Assembly: GCA_965220855.1 (NCBI GenBank)
Contig: CBDCQY010000001.1
Location: forward strand, 2,852,001-2,916,000
Origin: Bin95 sp965220855
GTDB lineage: Bacteria > Pseudomonadota > Alphaproteobacteria > Bin95
DNA length: 64,000 nucleotides
Direction: 5' to 3'
Shown here: positions 1-8,710 of the stretch, one piece after another
Position numbering within the stretch: position 1 is the stretch's first letter
How the letters are laid out: every line of letters begins with the position of its first letter
Notes under the pieces: model-generated
What the model saw: only the letters and a program-made list of their open reading frames with translations
Databases searched by the model: none
Told to the model about the DNA's origin: nothing
Program-made: the position numbers and the translations under genes

Positions 1-459
1 GTCATGCACGCCGGTCTCGACGCCGGCCTCGCGGAAGGCGGCCTCCTGGATGTGGCGGCCGGGGCCGAGCCAGAGGCGGGGGCCGTCCAGATTGGCCTCG
101 CGCACCGCATGGGCCAGCACATGGTTGCCGCCATGGGCGTTGACGATCGCGAGGCGCTCGACGCCCGAGCGCGCGAGGCTCGCGCGGATGTCGCCCACCA
201 CCGCGAGCAGCGTCGCGGCGGAGAGCCAGGCGGCGGTCCCGAGGCCCGCATGCTCCTGCGAGCAGGAGACCGGCAGCGGCGGCAGCAGCAGCCCGCCGGT
301 CGCCTCCGCCAGGCCCGCGCCCAGCAGGCCGGCGATCAGGCTGTCGGTCGCGAGCGGCAGATGCGCGCCATGCTGCTCGAAAGCGCCCACCGGCAACACC
401 GCAAGCGGCGCCCCGCCGGCGTCGGCGGCAGTGCGGGCGAGCAGGGTTTCGGGCAGCAT
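1..459 (-). CDS. Creatininase-family amidohydrolase, 3' end beyond the window
   Basis: The 153 visible residues start MLPETLL and carry the creatininase metal-site pattern: a Glu-Gln-His block at residues 28-30, then LPLATD ending in Asp39, and later NAHGGN (107-112) with His109. These are the usual ligands of the two-metal site of creatinine amidohydrolase and MftE-like proteins, which hydrolyse amide or peptide bonds in the cytoplasm. The C-terminal third lies beyond base 1. An alternative ATG lies 9 bases upstream at 468; a GGTAGG sequence sits about 9 bases before the ATG at 459, so I prefer 459. No mycofactocin genes are visible, so the exact substrate is open. Family is clear; substrate is not. 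Confidence 0.85.
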   Translation of the reverse strand, partial: MLPETLLARTAADAGGAPLAVLPVGAFEQHGAHLPLATDSLIAGLLGAGLAEATGGLLLPPLPVSCSQEHAGLGTAAWLSAATLLAVVGDIRASLARSGVERLAIVNAHGGNHVLAHAVREANLDGPRLWLGPGRHIQEAAFREAGVETGVHD

Positions 460-529
460 GGCCGCCATCCTACCAGCAAATGCGCTCCGCCGGCCGTCCC
501 GGAGGCGAGCGCGGGCGACCCATCGGTGC

Positions 530-844
530 TCAGGGCCTGGGAACGATGGCAATCGCGAATGGAAGATCGACCATCTGAAGCACAAGACCGATAAGGACAC
601 CGATAGCCAGGGCGGCGGCCATGACTCGCCCGGTGCGGCTTTCGATGCGCTGAAGTCTGTGTTCGATATCGCTCAAGCGGCCGTGCAGGCGATTCAACGC
701 AAATACGATCGACAAGCTTTCGGCCAGAGAAGAAGGCGCAGCGGCGGCCGTTTCCGGTGCTCCTTTCCGTCGCCCGCCATCGACACCTTCCGGGCGTGCG
801 ACCGGATTGGCCGATATCAATTCTGTTTTTGGATCGTCGGTCAC
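530..844 (-). CDS. Small hypothetical protein with one C-terminal membrane segment
   Basis: The 104-residue product has a polar, low-complexity N-terminus, a short helix-prone stretch (about 55-72, rich in Leu, Arg and Glu, resembling a coiled coil), then one hydrophobic segment at about 74-97. It would be a single-pass inner-membrane protein with most of its length in the cytoplasm. The GTG start overlaps the stop of the upstream phosphatase gene as GTGA, so the two are probably translationally coupled. I do not recognise the family and assign no function. Confidence 0.6.
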   Translation of the reverse strand: MTDDPKTELISANPVARPEGVDGGRRKGAPETAAAAPSSLAESLSIVFALNRLHGRLSDIEHRLQRIESRTGRVMAAALAIGVLIGLVLQMVDLPFAIAIVPRP

Positions 845-1428
845 AGGATCGTCACCTCCCAGCCGGTCTCGCGCAAGTCGAAGCGGAGCGGCAGGGCGTT
901 GGCGGCGTGGTCTTCGCTAAAGGCGACGCCGAGCGCGCTCATCAGCACGCGCAGATTGCCGCCATGCGCCACCAGGCAGGGCGCGCCGCGCCCGAGCGCG
1001 GCGGCGGCGGCGGCCTTGGTGCGCGCCACGAACTCGGGCAGCGTCTCGCCGCCCGCCGGGCGCGCGCGCCAGTCCAGCTCCAGCGCGCTCTGCCCGACCA
1101 GCTCGCCGAACAGGCGCTCGCCGAGGCGGGGCGTGGCGCGCATCGGCAAGGCGAGCCGGCGGACCACCGCCTGCGCGGTCTCATAGGCGCGCGGATAGCT
1201 GCTGGCCTCGATGTGGGTCGCGTCCGCGCCGCCGGCGGCGAGCCGCTCGGCGGCCTCGGCCGCCTGCGCGCGGCCCCTCTCGTTCAGCGGAATGACCGGG
1301 CTTTGCACGATGCGCGCGGCGTTGCCGGCGGTCTCGCCATGGCGGATGAAGTAGAACCGCCGCACCGCCGGGCGAAGCGCCGGCGCTGCGGCGGCGAGAG
1401 CGTGCAGCTCTTCGGCGCCCACGATCAT
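841..1428 (-). CDS. Histidine phosphatase family protein (phosphoglycerate-mutase-like)
   Basis: This 195-residue protein has the RHG signature at residues 29-31 in FYFIRHGETAGN, where His30 would form the phosphohistidine. It has a mid-protein Arg-containing helix (SSYPRAYETA) and the second catalytic His at about 155 in CLVAHGGN. This is the two-histidine phosphatase layout, usually a cytosolic phosphatase acting on small phosphoesters. The substrate cannot be deduced. The gene lies 11 bases downstream of the CoA-transferase stop on the same strand and overlaps the small membrane-protein gene that follows, so all three may be one transcript. Confidence 0.85.
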   Translation of the reverse strand: MIVGAEELHALAAAAPALRPAVRRFYFIRHGETAGNAARIVQSPVIPLNERGRAQAAEAAERLAAGGADATHIEASSYPRAYETAQAVVRRLALPMRATPRLGERLFGELVGQSALELDWRARPAGGETLPEFVARTKAAAAAALGRGAPCLVAHGGNLRVLMSALGVAFSEDHAANALPLRFDLRETGWEVTIL

Positions 1429-1439
1429 GCCGGGCCGGA

Positions 1440-2648
1440 TCAGATCGCGCCGGACCGTCTGAGGCCGGCCACCTCCTCGGCGGAGAGCTCCAGCAGCTCG
1501 CCCAGCACCGCCTCGTTATGCTCGCCGAGCAGCGGCGCGCAGGCCACATCGAGCGCCTCGCCGCCGAAGCGCACCGGCCAGGCCGGCACCACCACCGCGC
1601 CGCGATCCGGGTGCTGCACGGTCTGCATGATGCCCCGGCGGTGCATGTCGTCGTTCGAGATCAGGTCCTTGATGTCGAACACCGCGCCCGCCGGCACCCC
1701 GGCCCCGCCGATGGTCTCCATGACCTCCCGCTTGCTGCGCTCGCGCGTCCAGGCGGAGATATTGTCCTCGATCTCGGCCTTGTGCTCGATGCGCTTCTTG
1801 CCGTCCGAGAAGCGCGGATCATTCAGCATGTCCTCGCGGCCGATGGCCTTGCAGACGCGCTGCCAGTGCGCGGTCAGATCGCGCGCGACGAAGATGAAGC
1901 AATAGTCGTTCGGCCCGCCGCCCTTGCAGGGAAACAGGCCGCCCGGCGCGCCCGAGGCCACCGAATTGCCGAGCCGGGGCGCGGGCTCTTTCATCATCGG
2001 CTGGCGCGAGAAGGTGACGCGGCAATAGTTGGTCATCGCGTCCTGCATCGCGACCTGGAGATGGCGCCCCTCGCCCGTGCGCTCGCGCTGGAGCAGCGCG
2101 GAGAGGATCGAGACGCACATATGCAGCCCGGTGCCGGTGTCGCCGATGGTGGCGCCGGGGCGGATCGGCACGCCGTCCGGATGGCCGGTGATGCTCATCA
2201 CGCCGCCGGTGGCCTGGGCGATCATGTCGAAGGAGAGATAGTCGGCGTAAGGCCCGTCGGTGGCGAAGCCCTTGACCTGGGCGAAGATCAGGCGCGGATT
2301 GAGCTTGCGCAGTTCCTCCCAGCCGAAGCCGAGCCGCTCGATCGCGCCCGGCGCGAAATTCTCGATCAGCACATCCGCCTTCGCCACCAGGCGACGCAGC
2401 AGCTGCTTGCCGCTCTCCTCCTTGAGGTTGCAGGTGATCGAGCGCTTGTTGCAGTTGAGCAGGATGAAATAGAGCGAGTCCATGTCCGAGCGCTCGGAGA
2501 TGGCGAGCCGGCCCTGGTCGCCGCGCCGGGGCTCCTCGACCTTGATGACATTGGCCCCGTGCCAGGCCAGCGCCTCGGTGCAGGACGGGCCGGCCTCGAA
2601 CTGCGTCAGGTCCAGGACGGTAATGCCGGACAACGGCATGTCGCTCAT
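1440..2648 (-). CDS. CaiB/BaiF (class III) CoA-transferase
   Basis: The 402-residue product begins MSDMPLSG and has the class III CoA-transferase hallmarks: GITVLDLTQFEAGP near the N-terminus, GANVIKVEEP, and an Asp at residue 170 in ATIGDTGTG, matching the catalytic Asp169 of formyl-CoA transferase. Such enzymes move CoA between carboxylic acids through an aspartyl-CoA intermediate. The start is set by AAGGAG seven bases upstream; an upstream in-frame ATG at 2684 would run into the divergent gene and lacks such a site. Its start is only 27 bases from that of a divergent second CoA-transferase. The substrate is unknown; an acid made by the neighbouring hydrolase/VOC operon is possible. Confidence 0.9.
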   Translation of the reverse strand: MSDMPLSGITVLDLTQFEAGPSCTEALAWHGANVIKVEEPRRGDQGRLAISERSDMDSLYFILLNCNKRSITCNLKEESGKQLLRRLVAKADVLIENFAPGAIERLGFGWEELRKLNPRLIFAQVKGFATDGPYADYLSFDMIAQATGGVMSITGHPDGVPIRPGATIGDTGTGLHMCVSILSALLQRERTGEGRHLQVAMQDAMTNYCRVTFSRQPMMKEPAPRLGNSVASGAPGGLFPCKGGGPNDYCFIFVARDLTAHWQRVCKAIGREDMLNDPRFSDGKKRIEHKAEIEDNISAWTRERSKREVMETIGGAGVPAGAVFDIKDLISNDDMHRRGIMQTVQHPDRGAVVVPAWPVRFGGEALDVACAPLLGEHNEAVLGELLELSAEEVAGLRRSGAI

Positions 2649-2660
2649 ACGCTGTCTCCT

Positions 2661-2669
2661 TGCTATTCT
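2661..2669 (+). promoter_or_regulatory. Candidate extended -10 promoter for a leaderless transcript
   Basis: TGCTATTCT matches an extended -10 (TGN then TATTCT at 2664-2669). The ATG of the plus-strand CoA-transferase at 2676 lies 7 bases after it, where transcription would begin, and no Shine-Dalgarno sequence is available. This is a sequence match only. Confidence 0.35.
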
Positions 2670-2675
2670 GGCGGG

Positions 2676-4016
2676 ATGATACAACAGGCCATCGAGAACG
2701 TTCTACTCACCGGGGCGGACCCGGTGTTCCCGACCCCCTGGCGCATCGGCGAGGCCGGCGCGGTCGCCATCGGCGCCGCCGCGCGCGCCGCAGCCGACTT
2801 CTGGGAGCTACGCAGCGGCGAGCGCCAGACGGTGACCGTCTGCCGCCGTCGGGCGGCGGCGGCGATGCGCTCCGCCACCTATCTGAAGATCGACGGCGCG
2901 CCGCCGCCCTCCACCTGGGACCCGTTTACCGGCATCTACCCCACCGGCGACGGGCGCCATGTCTTCCTGCACTGCAATTTTCCCCATCATCGCGACGGCG
3001 TGCTGGCGCTGCTGGGCGCGGAGGCCGACCGCGAGGCGCTGGCCGAAGCGGTGGCCGGGCGCGAGGCCCAGGCGCTGGAAGACGCGCTCGCCGAAGCCGG
3101 CCTCTGCGGCGCGATGACGCGCACGCCGGAGGAATGGGCCGCCCACCCCCAGGGCCGCGCGCTGGCGAGCCTGCCGCCGGTCTCGATCGAGCGGATCGCC
3201 GACGGGCCGCCGGTTCCGCCGCCGCAAGAGGGTGCGCGGCCGCTCGCCGGCGTCCGCGTGCTGGACCTGACGCGCGTGCTCGCCGGCCCGACCTGCGGGC
3301 GCACGCTCGCGGAGCATGGCGCGGAGGTCATGCGCATCGCCGGGGCGCATCTGCCCTTCACGGCGCCGCTGGTCATGGACACCGGCCATGGCAAGCTCTC
3401 CGCCTTCGTCGATCTGCGCGACGAGCGCGGGCGGGCGCAATTGCGGGCGCTGGCGGCCGAGGCCGACATCTTCGTGCAGAGCTACCGGCCGGGCGCGCTC
3501 GCCGGGCGCGGCTTCGGCCCCCGCGATATCGGCCCCGGCAAGGTCTATGTCTCGCTCTCGGCCTACGGTCATGAGGGGCCGTTCGCGTCCCGCCGGGGCT
3601 TCGACAGCGTGGTGCAGAACGCCTCCGGCATGTCCACCGTGCAGGGCAGCAGGCAAGCGCCGCGCAATCTGCCGGCGCAGCCGCTCGACTATTGCGCCGG
3701 CTATCTGGCCGCCTGGGGCGCGGTGACGGCGCTGCGCCGCCGCGCGGAGGAAGGCGGCAGCTGGCATGTGCGCCTCTCGCTCGCCGGCATGGCGGAGTGG
3801 ATCAAGGGCATGGGCCGGGTCGAGGGCTGGCGGGATGCGCCGGCGGAGCTGCCGGAAGACGAGCTCGCCGCCATGACGATGGAGAGCGACACGCCGCATG
3901 GGCGGCTCTCCCATCTCGCCCCGGTGGCGGAGCTCTCGCGCACGCCGGCCCGCTGGTCCAGGCCCTCCGTCCCGCTCGGCGCGCACGATCCGGTCTGGCC
4001 GGAGGCCGCTCTATGA
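2676..4016 (+). CDS. CaiB/BaiF-type CoA-transferase with permuted domain order
   Basis: This 446-residue protein has class III CoA-transferase sequence in an unusual order. The first ~190 residues look like the middle and C-terminal part of the fold (DPFTGIYPTGDGRHVFLHCNF, then a PEEWAAHPQG stretch). The typical N-terminal motif PLAGVRVLDLTRVLAGP only appears at about residue 190. Asp338 in PLDYCAGY is the likely catalytic aspartate. It would be a cytosolic CoA-transferase of unknown substrate. The ATG at 2676 follows a possible extended -10 with no room for an RBS. The stop overlaps the hydrolase start (ATGA), heading a four-gene operon with a hydrolase, an MFS transporter and a VOC protein. 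Confidence 0.8.
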   Translation: MIQQAIENVLLTGADPVFPTPWRIGEAGAVAIGAAARAAADFWELRSGERQTVTVCRRRAAAAMRSATYLKIDGAPPPSTWDPFTGIYPTGDGRHVFLHCNFPHHRDGVLALLGAEADREALAEAVAGREAQALEDALAEAGLCGAMTRTPEEWAAHPQGRALASLPPVSIERIADGPPVPPPQEGARPLAGVRVLDLTRVLAGPTCGRTLAEHGAEVMRIAGAHLPFTAPLVMDTGHGKLSAFVDLRDERGRAQLRALAAEADIFVQSYRPGALAGRGFGPRDIGPGKVYVSLSAYGHEGPFASRRGFDSVVQNASGMSTVQGSRQAPRNLPAQPLDYCAGYLAAWGAVTALRRRAEEGGSWHVRLSLAGMAEWIKGMGRVEGWRDAPAELPEDELAAMTMESDTPHGRLSHLAPVAELSRTPARWSRPSVPLGAHDPVWPEAAL

Positions 4017-4768
4017 ACCGCCTCGACCGGGGCGCCGGCGGGGCGCTCCATTACGAGACAGTCGGGGCGGGGCCGGCGGTGCTGCTGACGCACGGTTTCG
4101 GCCTGACGGCGCGCATGTGGGCGGGGCAGGTCGGCCCGCTCGCCCGCAAGCACCGCATGGTCCTCTGGGACCTGCGCGGCCACGGCCGCAGCGATGCGCC
4201 GGAAGACGAGCGCCTCTATGGCGAGGAGGCCTGTGTCGCCGATATGGCGGCGCTGCTGGATGCGCTCGGCGTCGAGCGGGCGGTCGTCGGCGGCCTCTCG
4301 CTCGGCGGCTATCTCTCGCTCGCCTTTCACCGCCGCCATCCCGAGCGGGTGCGCGCGCTGATGCTGTTCGACTGCGGCCCCGGCTTCCGCCGCGACGAAC
4401 CCCGCGAGGCCTGGAACGCGCGCGCCCTCGACCGCAGCCGGCGCATCGCCGCCGGCGAGCCGCGCGCGCTCGCCGGGCTGGAGCCGGACGGCCATCGCGA
4501 TCTCGCCGGCGTCGCCCGCGCGGCCGGGGCCATGATGGCGCAGCGGGACGGGAGCGTGCTGGAATCGCTGCCCGCCATCGCCGCGCCGACCCTGGTGCTG
4601 GTCGGCGAGCGCGACGCGCCCTTCCGCCCGGCGGCCGACTATATGGCGGCGAAGATTCCGGGCGCCGTGAAGCGCGTGCTGCCCGGGGCCGGCCATACCG
4701 CCAATCTCGACGATCCCGAGGGCTTCAACGCGGCCGTCGGCGAATTTCTGGCCGGGCTGCCGGCATGA
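4013..4768 (+). CDS. Alpha/beta-fold hydrolase
   Basis: The 251-residue product shows the alpha/beta hydrolase layout: an oxyanion HGFG motif (27-30), WDLRGHGRS, the nucleophile elbow GLSLGG with Ser96, an acid candidate Asp201 in VGERD, and His228 in GAGHTAN. The overall pattern resembles 3-oxoadipate enol-lactonase and related esterases, but that is only family-level resemblance. It has no signal peptide and should be cytosolic. It overlaps the genes before and after by 4 bases (ATGA), so it is coupled to the CoA-transferase and the MFS transporter. The four genes look like a degradation unit for an imported organic acid or ester (inference). Confidence 0.88.
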   Translation: MNRLDRGAGGALHYETVGAGPAVLLTHGFGLTARMWAGQVGPLARKHRMVLWDLRGHGRSDAPEDERLYGEEACVADMAALLDALGVERAVVGGLSLGGYLSLAFHRRHPERVRALMLFDCGPGFRRDEPREAWNARALDRSRRIAAGEPRALAGLEPDGHRDLAGVARAAGAMMAQRDGSVLESLPAIAAPTLVLVGERDAPFRPAADYMAAKIPGAVKRVLPGAGHTANLDDPEGFNAAVGEFLAGLPA

Positions 4769-5979
4769 GTGCGGCGTCCGACGGCTTCGCCCGCGACGCG
4801 CGGGTCATCGGCCTGGTCGGGGCCGCGCACATGATGAGCCACATGTTCATGTTCCTGCTGCCGCCGCTGTTCGTGCGGATGCAGGCGGAGCACGGTTTCA
4901 CTTACGTCCAGCTGGGCGTGCTGGCGGCCGCGCTGCCGGTCGGCACCGCGCTCTGCCAGACCGGCCTCGGCTTCCTGGTGGATCGCATCGGCGGGCGCGG
5001 GCCGTTGATCCTCGGGCTGGCGGTGCTGTCGGCGGCGGTCGGGGGCTTCGGGCTGGTCTCCTCCTTCTGGGCGATGCTGCCGCTGGCGGTGATCGCCGGC
5101 GTCGCCAATTCCGTCTTCCATCCCGCCGACTACGCCATCCTGTCGGCGTCGGTCGCGGAGCGCCGCATGGGCCGGGCGTTCTCCGTCCATGCGGTCAGCG
5201 GCAATGCCGGCTGGGGCCTGGCGCTGCTCGGCCCCGATCTCAGCAACATCGTCGGCCTGGACGGCGTCTTCCTGACCGCCGGCGCCATCGGCCTCGCCAT
5301 GACGCTCGCCCTGCTGGTCCAGTCCCGGCATCTGGAAAGCGCCGACGGCCGCGCCGGGCGCGCCAGCCGGGCCGGCTCGACCTCGGACGGCATCGCGCTG
5401 CTGCTCGGCGCGGCGGTCATCCTGCTGTTCCTGTTCCAGACCTTCCACGCCATGTCCTTCGGCGGTATTCGCCATTTCGCCATACCGGCCCTGCATGAGC
5501 TGCGCGGCTTCGAGGACACGCTGCTGGCGAAGGCGATGATCGCCTATCTGGTCGCCGCCTCTGTCGGCAATCTCGCCGGCGGCTGGCTGGTGGATCGCAT
5601 CGGCCGGCCGCAGCTGGTGTTCTACGGGGCCATCGCCACCGTGTTCGTCGCCGTCACCGCCATCGGCGCCTTCACCCTGCCACTGGCCGGCATCGTCGCG
5701 CTGCTGGCGCTGGCGGGCGTCATGCAGGGGGCGATCATGCCGACCCGCGACCTGCTGGTGCGCCGCATCTCGCCGCCGGGGCAGATGGGCAAGGTGTTCG
5801 GCTTCACCTCGACGGGCCTCTCGATCGGCGGCTTCGTCACCCCCATCATCTTCGGCTTCGTCATGGATGCGGGCGATCCGCGCTGGGTGTTCTATGGCAG
5901 CGCCGCCTTCATGCTGCTGGCCGTCGCCACCTTCACCGAGACCAGCCGCACGGCGGAGCGCAGGAGGGCCGTGGCGTGA
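4765..5979 (+). CDS. MFS transporter
   Basis: The 404-residue protein has about 12 hydrophobic segments and the MFS loop 2-3 pattern at VDRIGGRGPL, repeated in the second half at VDRIGRPQL, as expected for two six-helix halves. It would be an inner-membrane secondary transporter. The substrate cannot be read from sequence. It overlaps the hydrolase start region (ATGA) and the following VOC gene (GTGA), so it is probably the uptake or efflux partner of this operon. Confidence 0.88.
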   Translation: MSAASDGFARDARVIGLVGAAHMMSHMFMFLLPPLFVRMQAEHGFTYVQLGVLAAALPVGTALCQTGLGFLVDRIGGRGPLILGLAVLSAAVGGFGLVSSFWAMLPLAVIAGVANSVFHPADYAILSASVAERRMGRAFSVHAVSGNAGWGLALLGPDLSNIVGLDGVFLTAGAIGLAMTLALLVQSRHLESADGRAGRASRAGSTSDGIALLLGAAVILLFLFQTFHAMSFGGIRHFAIPALHELRGFEDTLLAKAMIAYLVAASVGNLAGGWLVDRIGRPQLVFYGAIATVFVAVTAIGAFTLPLAGIVALLALAGVMQGAIMPTRDLLVRRISPPGQMGKVFGFTSTGLSIGGFVTPIIFGFVMDAGDPRWVFYGSAAFMLLAVATFTETSRTAERRRAVA

Positions 5980-6854
5980 GCGAGCTTCCCGAAGGCGAGG
6001 CGCTGTTCCTCGATCATGTCGGCTGGTTCCTGGCCGATCTGGAGGGGGCGGAGGCGCGCTTTCGCCGCCTCGGCTTCACCGTCTCGCCGGTCAACATCCA
6101 CTATAACGCCGGGCCGGACGGCGGGCTGGAGCGCTCCGGCACCGCCAACCGGCTGATCGTCTTCGAGAAGGGCTATCTGGAGGTGCTGGCGGCGGTCGCC
6201 GACACGCCGCTCGGGCGGGAGCTCCGGGCGGGCGTTGCGCGCCATGAGGGGCTGCATCTGCTGGCGCTGGCGCATGAGCGGGTCGAGCGCCACGATGTGG
6301 GTGGCGTCGCCATGCGCCCGACCGTGCGCCTCCGCCGCCCGCTGGGAGACGGCCGCACGGTGCGCGCGACCGTGCGCCGGGCCACGGCCGAGGCCATGCC
6401 GGAAGGCCGGGTGCAGCTGCTGACCCACGAGACGCCGGAGCTGATCTGGCTGCCGGGCATGGACCGCCACGCCAACGCGGCGCGCGCGCTCACCGGCGCG
6501 CTCTGGGCGGTGGCCGATCCGGCCGAGGCGGCGGAGCGCTATCGGCGCTTCACCGGCCGCGCGGTTCGCCGCGCCGGCGACATCTTCGAGATCGCCCTCG
6601 ACCGGGGCGTGCTGGCGCTCGCCCGGCCGGACGCGCTCGGCTTCCTGCCGACCCCCTCATCGCCGCCGCCGCCCGCCGGCGTCGTGACCGGCATCGAGAG
6701 CGCCGACCTCGACCGCGCCCGCGCCGCGCTCGCGGCCGGCGGCGTCGCGTTCCACGACCGGGGCGAACGGCTCTTGATTGCGCCCGAAGACGGCCTCGGC
6801 GCCTGGCTCGATTTTCACCGCTCCGGCGCGCCTCCCCTCTGGGCGGCGGGCTGA
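5976..6854 (+). CDS. VOC-fold (glyoxalase-like) protein
   Basis: The 292-residue protein opens with FLDHVGWFLADLEGAEARFRRLGFTVSPV, the typical first betaalphabeta unit of a vicinal-oxygen-chelate domain. A second, weaker unit follows after about residue 170. It fits the 'glyoxalase-like domain' group of two-module proteins, found as dioxygenases, lyases or binding proteins. The GTG start overlaps the MFS stop. Its last 40 bases overlap the 3' end of the convergent DUF488 gene. The chemistry is unknown, but its operon position suggests it acts on the same compound as the hydrolase and CoA-transferase (inference). Confidence 0.75.
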   Translation: MSELPEGEALFLDHVGWFLADLEGAEARFRRLGFTVSPVNIHYNAGPDGGLERSGTANRLIVFEKGYLEVLAAVADTPLGRELRAGVARHEGLHLLALAHERVERHDVGGVAMRPTVRLRRPLGDGRTVRATVRRATAEAMPEGRVQLLTHETPELIWLPGMDRHANAARALTGALWAVADPAEAAERYRRFTGRAVRRAGDIFEIALDRGVLALARPDALGFLPTPSSPPPPAGVVTGIESADLDRARAALAAGGVAFHDRGERLLIAPEDGLGAWLDFHRSGAPPLWAAG

Positions 6855-7426
6855 GCGGTCTTGCGCTTGCGACGCCCGGAGCGGAGGGCGGCGGATATGC
6901 GCTCGGCGCGCGGCGTCGGGTCGTCGAACGGGAGGCCGGCGTCGCCCGCGCCCGCCAGCAGCCGGTCGACGACGCTCTCCTGCGATTCCAGGCGGCCGTC
7001 GGCCAGGATATGCGCGATCTCGACGCCGCTCTCGCGAAGCGTCTCGGACACCAGCAGCGCGCGGTGACACTGGACGGGGTCGCGCTCGGCGCACATCAGC
7101 GCCAGGCGGTAGCGGTCCGCGCCTTGCATGACCCGCCCGACGCCTTCCCGATAAAGCGGCGTCGCGGCGAGACGCGGATAGCTCACCCACCCGTCCTCAT
7201 AGCAGGCGGGATCGTCGGGGCGGCCGCCGAGCTCGCGCCCGAGCCAGACATAGGCGATCCCTCGCTCGCGCAGCGCCTCGCCGAGCGCCCTGGCGTTGAA
7301 ATGGGGGTTGAAGCGGCTGTGGGGCGTGGAGCGCACATCGGCGAGCGCCGTCACGCCATGCCGGTCGAGCAGCCCGAGGAAGATGTCCAGGCTGTGATTG
7401 GAATGGCCGACGGTGAAGACCTGCAT
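6815..7426 (-). CDS. DUF488 family protein
   Basis: The 203-residue protein starts MQVFTVGHSNHS and continues with ADVRSTPHSRFNPHFN, YVWLGRELGGRP and LMCAERDPVQCHR, the recognisable DUF488 motifs. The two Cys residues near CAERDPVQCHR are conserved in the family. Function is not established. It begins one base after the moeA stop on the same strand and is probably co-transcribed with it. Its C-terminal coding sequence overlaps the convergent VOC gene by 40 bases. An upstream extension with poor sequence is possible but would overlap moeA. Confidence 0.88.
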   Translation of the reverse strand: MQVFTVGHSNHSLDIFLGLLDRHGVTALADVRSTPHSRFNPHFNARALGEALRERGIAYVWLGRELGGRPDDPACYEDGWVSYPRLAATPLYREGVGRVMQGADRYRLALMCAERDPVQCHRALLVSETLRESGVEIAHILADGRLESQESVVDRLLAGAGDAGLPFDDPTPRAERISAALRSGRRKRKTAQPAAQRGGAPER

Positions 7427-7427
7427 G

Positions 7428-8627
7428 TCAGAGCCGCAGCAGGGGGAAGCGGTCGCCCGGCGCGATCCGGGCGACATCCTCCGGCACGTCCAGCAGGCCG
7501 TCGGCGTCGGCCATGACGCGCAGCAGGGCGGAGCCGTCGAGGCCGGCCTTCCAGGCCGTGCCCGCCTCGTCGAGGCGCACGCGCAGCCACTCGCGCCGGC
7601 CGGTCTTCTTGGTCATGGCGAAGCCGACCGGCACTGCGAGCGCCGCCGGCGCCTCCCAGCCGGCCCCGCCCAGCAGGCCCAGCATCGGGCGCACCAGCAT
7701 CAGCAGGCAGGCGGCCGCCGCCACCGGATTGCCCGGCAGGCCGACAAAGGCCGCCTCGCCGATGCGCCCGAGCGCCAGCGGCCGGCCGGGCTTCACCGCC
7801 AGGCGCCAGAAATGCAGCGCCGGCACCGCCGCCGCCACATGGTCCTCGTCGCCGGTCGAGACGCCCGCCGAGGTCATCACGACGTCATGCGCTTCCGCCG
7901 CCTCCGCCAGCGCCGCCCGCACGGTCGGGGCATCGTCCGGCAGGATGCCGAGGTCGGTCACCGCGACGCCGTCCGCCTCCAGAAAGGCGCGCAGCATGAC
8001 GCGGTTGGAGTCGTAGAGCTGGCCCGGCCCGAGCGCCGCGCCCGGCCGGGCGAGTTCGTCGCCGGTGGAGAAAAGCGCCGCGCGCAAGGGCCGGAAGACC
8101 TCCAGCGCCGTCTCGCCGAGCGAGGCCGCCACACCCAGCTGCAGGGCCCCGAGCCGCCGCCCGACCTCGAACACCGTCTCGCCCCGGCGGATATTCTCGC
8201 CGGCCCGGCGATAATTCGCGCCGGCCCTGAGCCCGGCCGGAACCGAGAGGCGCTCGCCGTCCAGCCTTGCGTCCTCCTGCATCGCCACCGTATCGGCGCC
8301 CTCGGGCGTCGGCGCGCCGGTCAGGATGCGGATCGCCTCGCCGGAGCCGAGCGGGCGCGGGAAAGGACGCCCCGCCGCCGCCCGCCCGACGATGCGATAG
8401 TGCGGCGCGCCATGCGCGAAGGCGTAGCCATCGACCGCCGCATTGTCGTAGCCCGGGACGTCCAGCCGGCTCGTGAGCGGGACGGCCAGCACCCGCCCGC
8501 GCGCCGCCGCCAGCGCCACCCGCTCGCGCCCGACGACCGGACCGAGCCGGGAGCGGAGCAGCGCCGCAGCCTCGCCGACGGTCAGCATCCGGTCCGCCGA
8601 CGCGAAGCAGTCGTCCAGCCTGTTCAT
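7428..8627 (-). CDS. moeA: Molybdopterin molybdenumtransferase
   Basis: The 399-residue product begins MNRLDDCF and carries the MoeA features: PGYDNAAVDGYAF, the IRILTGAPTPEGADTVAMQED block, a TSAGVSTGDEDHV molybdopterin-binding segment, GRPLALGRI and VGLPGNPVAA. MoeA inserts molybdate into adenylylated molybdopterin in the cytosol. A second ATG 12 bases upstream (8639) is possible, and no strong RBS separates them. It is divergent from fdhD, and mobA lies just beyond, so the area is a cofactor-maturation cluster. It would serve molybdoenzymes such as the bisC-type protein at 26-28 kb. Confidence 0.93.
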   Translation of the reverse strand: MNRLDDCFASADRMLTVGEAAALLRSRLGPVVGRERVALAAARGRVLAVPLTSRLDVPGYDNAAVDGYAFAHGAPHYRIVGRAAAGRPFPRPLGSGEAIRILTGAPTPEGADTVAMQEDARLDGERLSVPAGLRAGANYRRAGENIRRGETVFEVGRRLGALQLGVAASLGETALEVFRPLRAALFSTGDELARPGAALGPGQLYDSNRVMLRAFLEADGVAVTDLGILPDDAPTVRAALAEAAEAHDVVMTSAGVSTGDEDHVAAAVPALHFWRLAVKPGRPLALGRIGEAAFVGLPGNPVAAAACLLMLVRPMLGLLGGAGWEAPAALAVPVGFAMTKKTGRREWLRVRLDEAGTAWKAGLDGSALLRVMADADGLLDVPEDVARIAPGDRFPLLRL

Positions 8628-8675
8628 GGCGGCGACCATAAAGCGCTTGCGCCGCCGGTGGAATCGGCGCGGTCG

Positions 8676-8703
8676 TTCCCGACCCCGCCCGAGGCGCTAT
8701 AGT
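8676..8703 (+). promoter_or_regulatory. Candidate promoter of fdhD
   Basis: TTCCCG (8676-8681), a 16-base spacer and TATAGT (8698-8703) form a weak sigma70-like promoter. The -10 ends seven bases before the ATG at 8711, so the transcript would be leaderless. It covers the alternative GTG at 8702, arguing against that start. Confidence 0.35.
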
Positions 8704-8710
8704 GGCGGCC

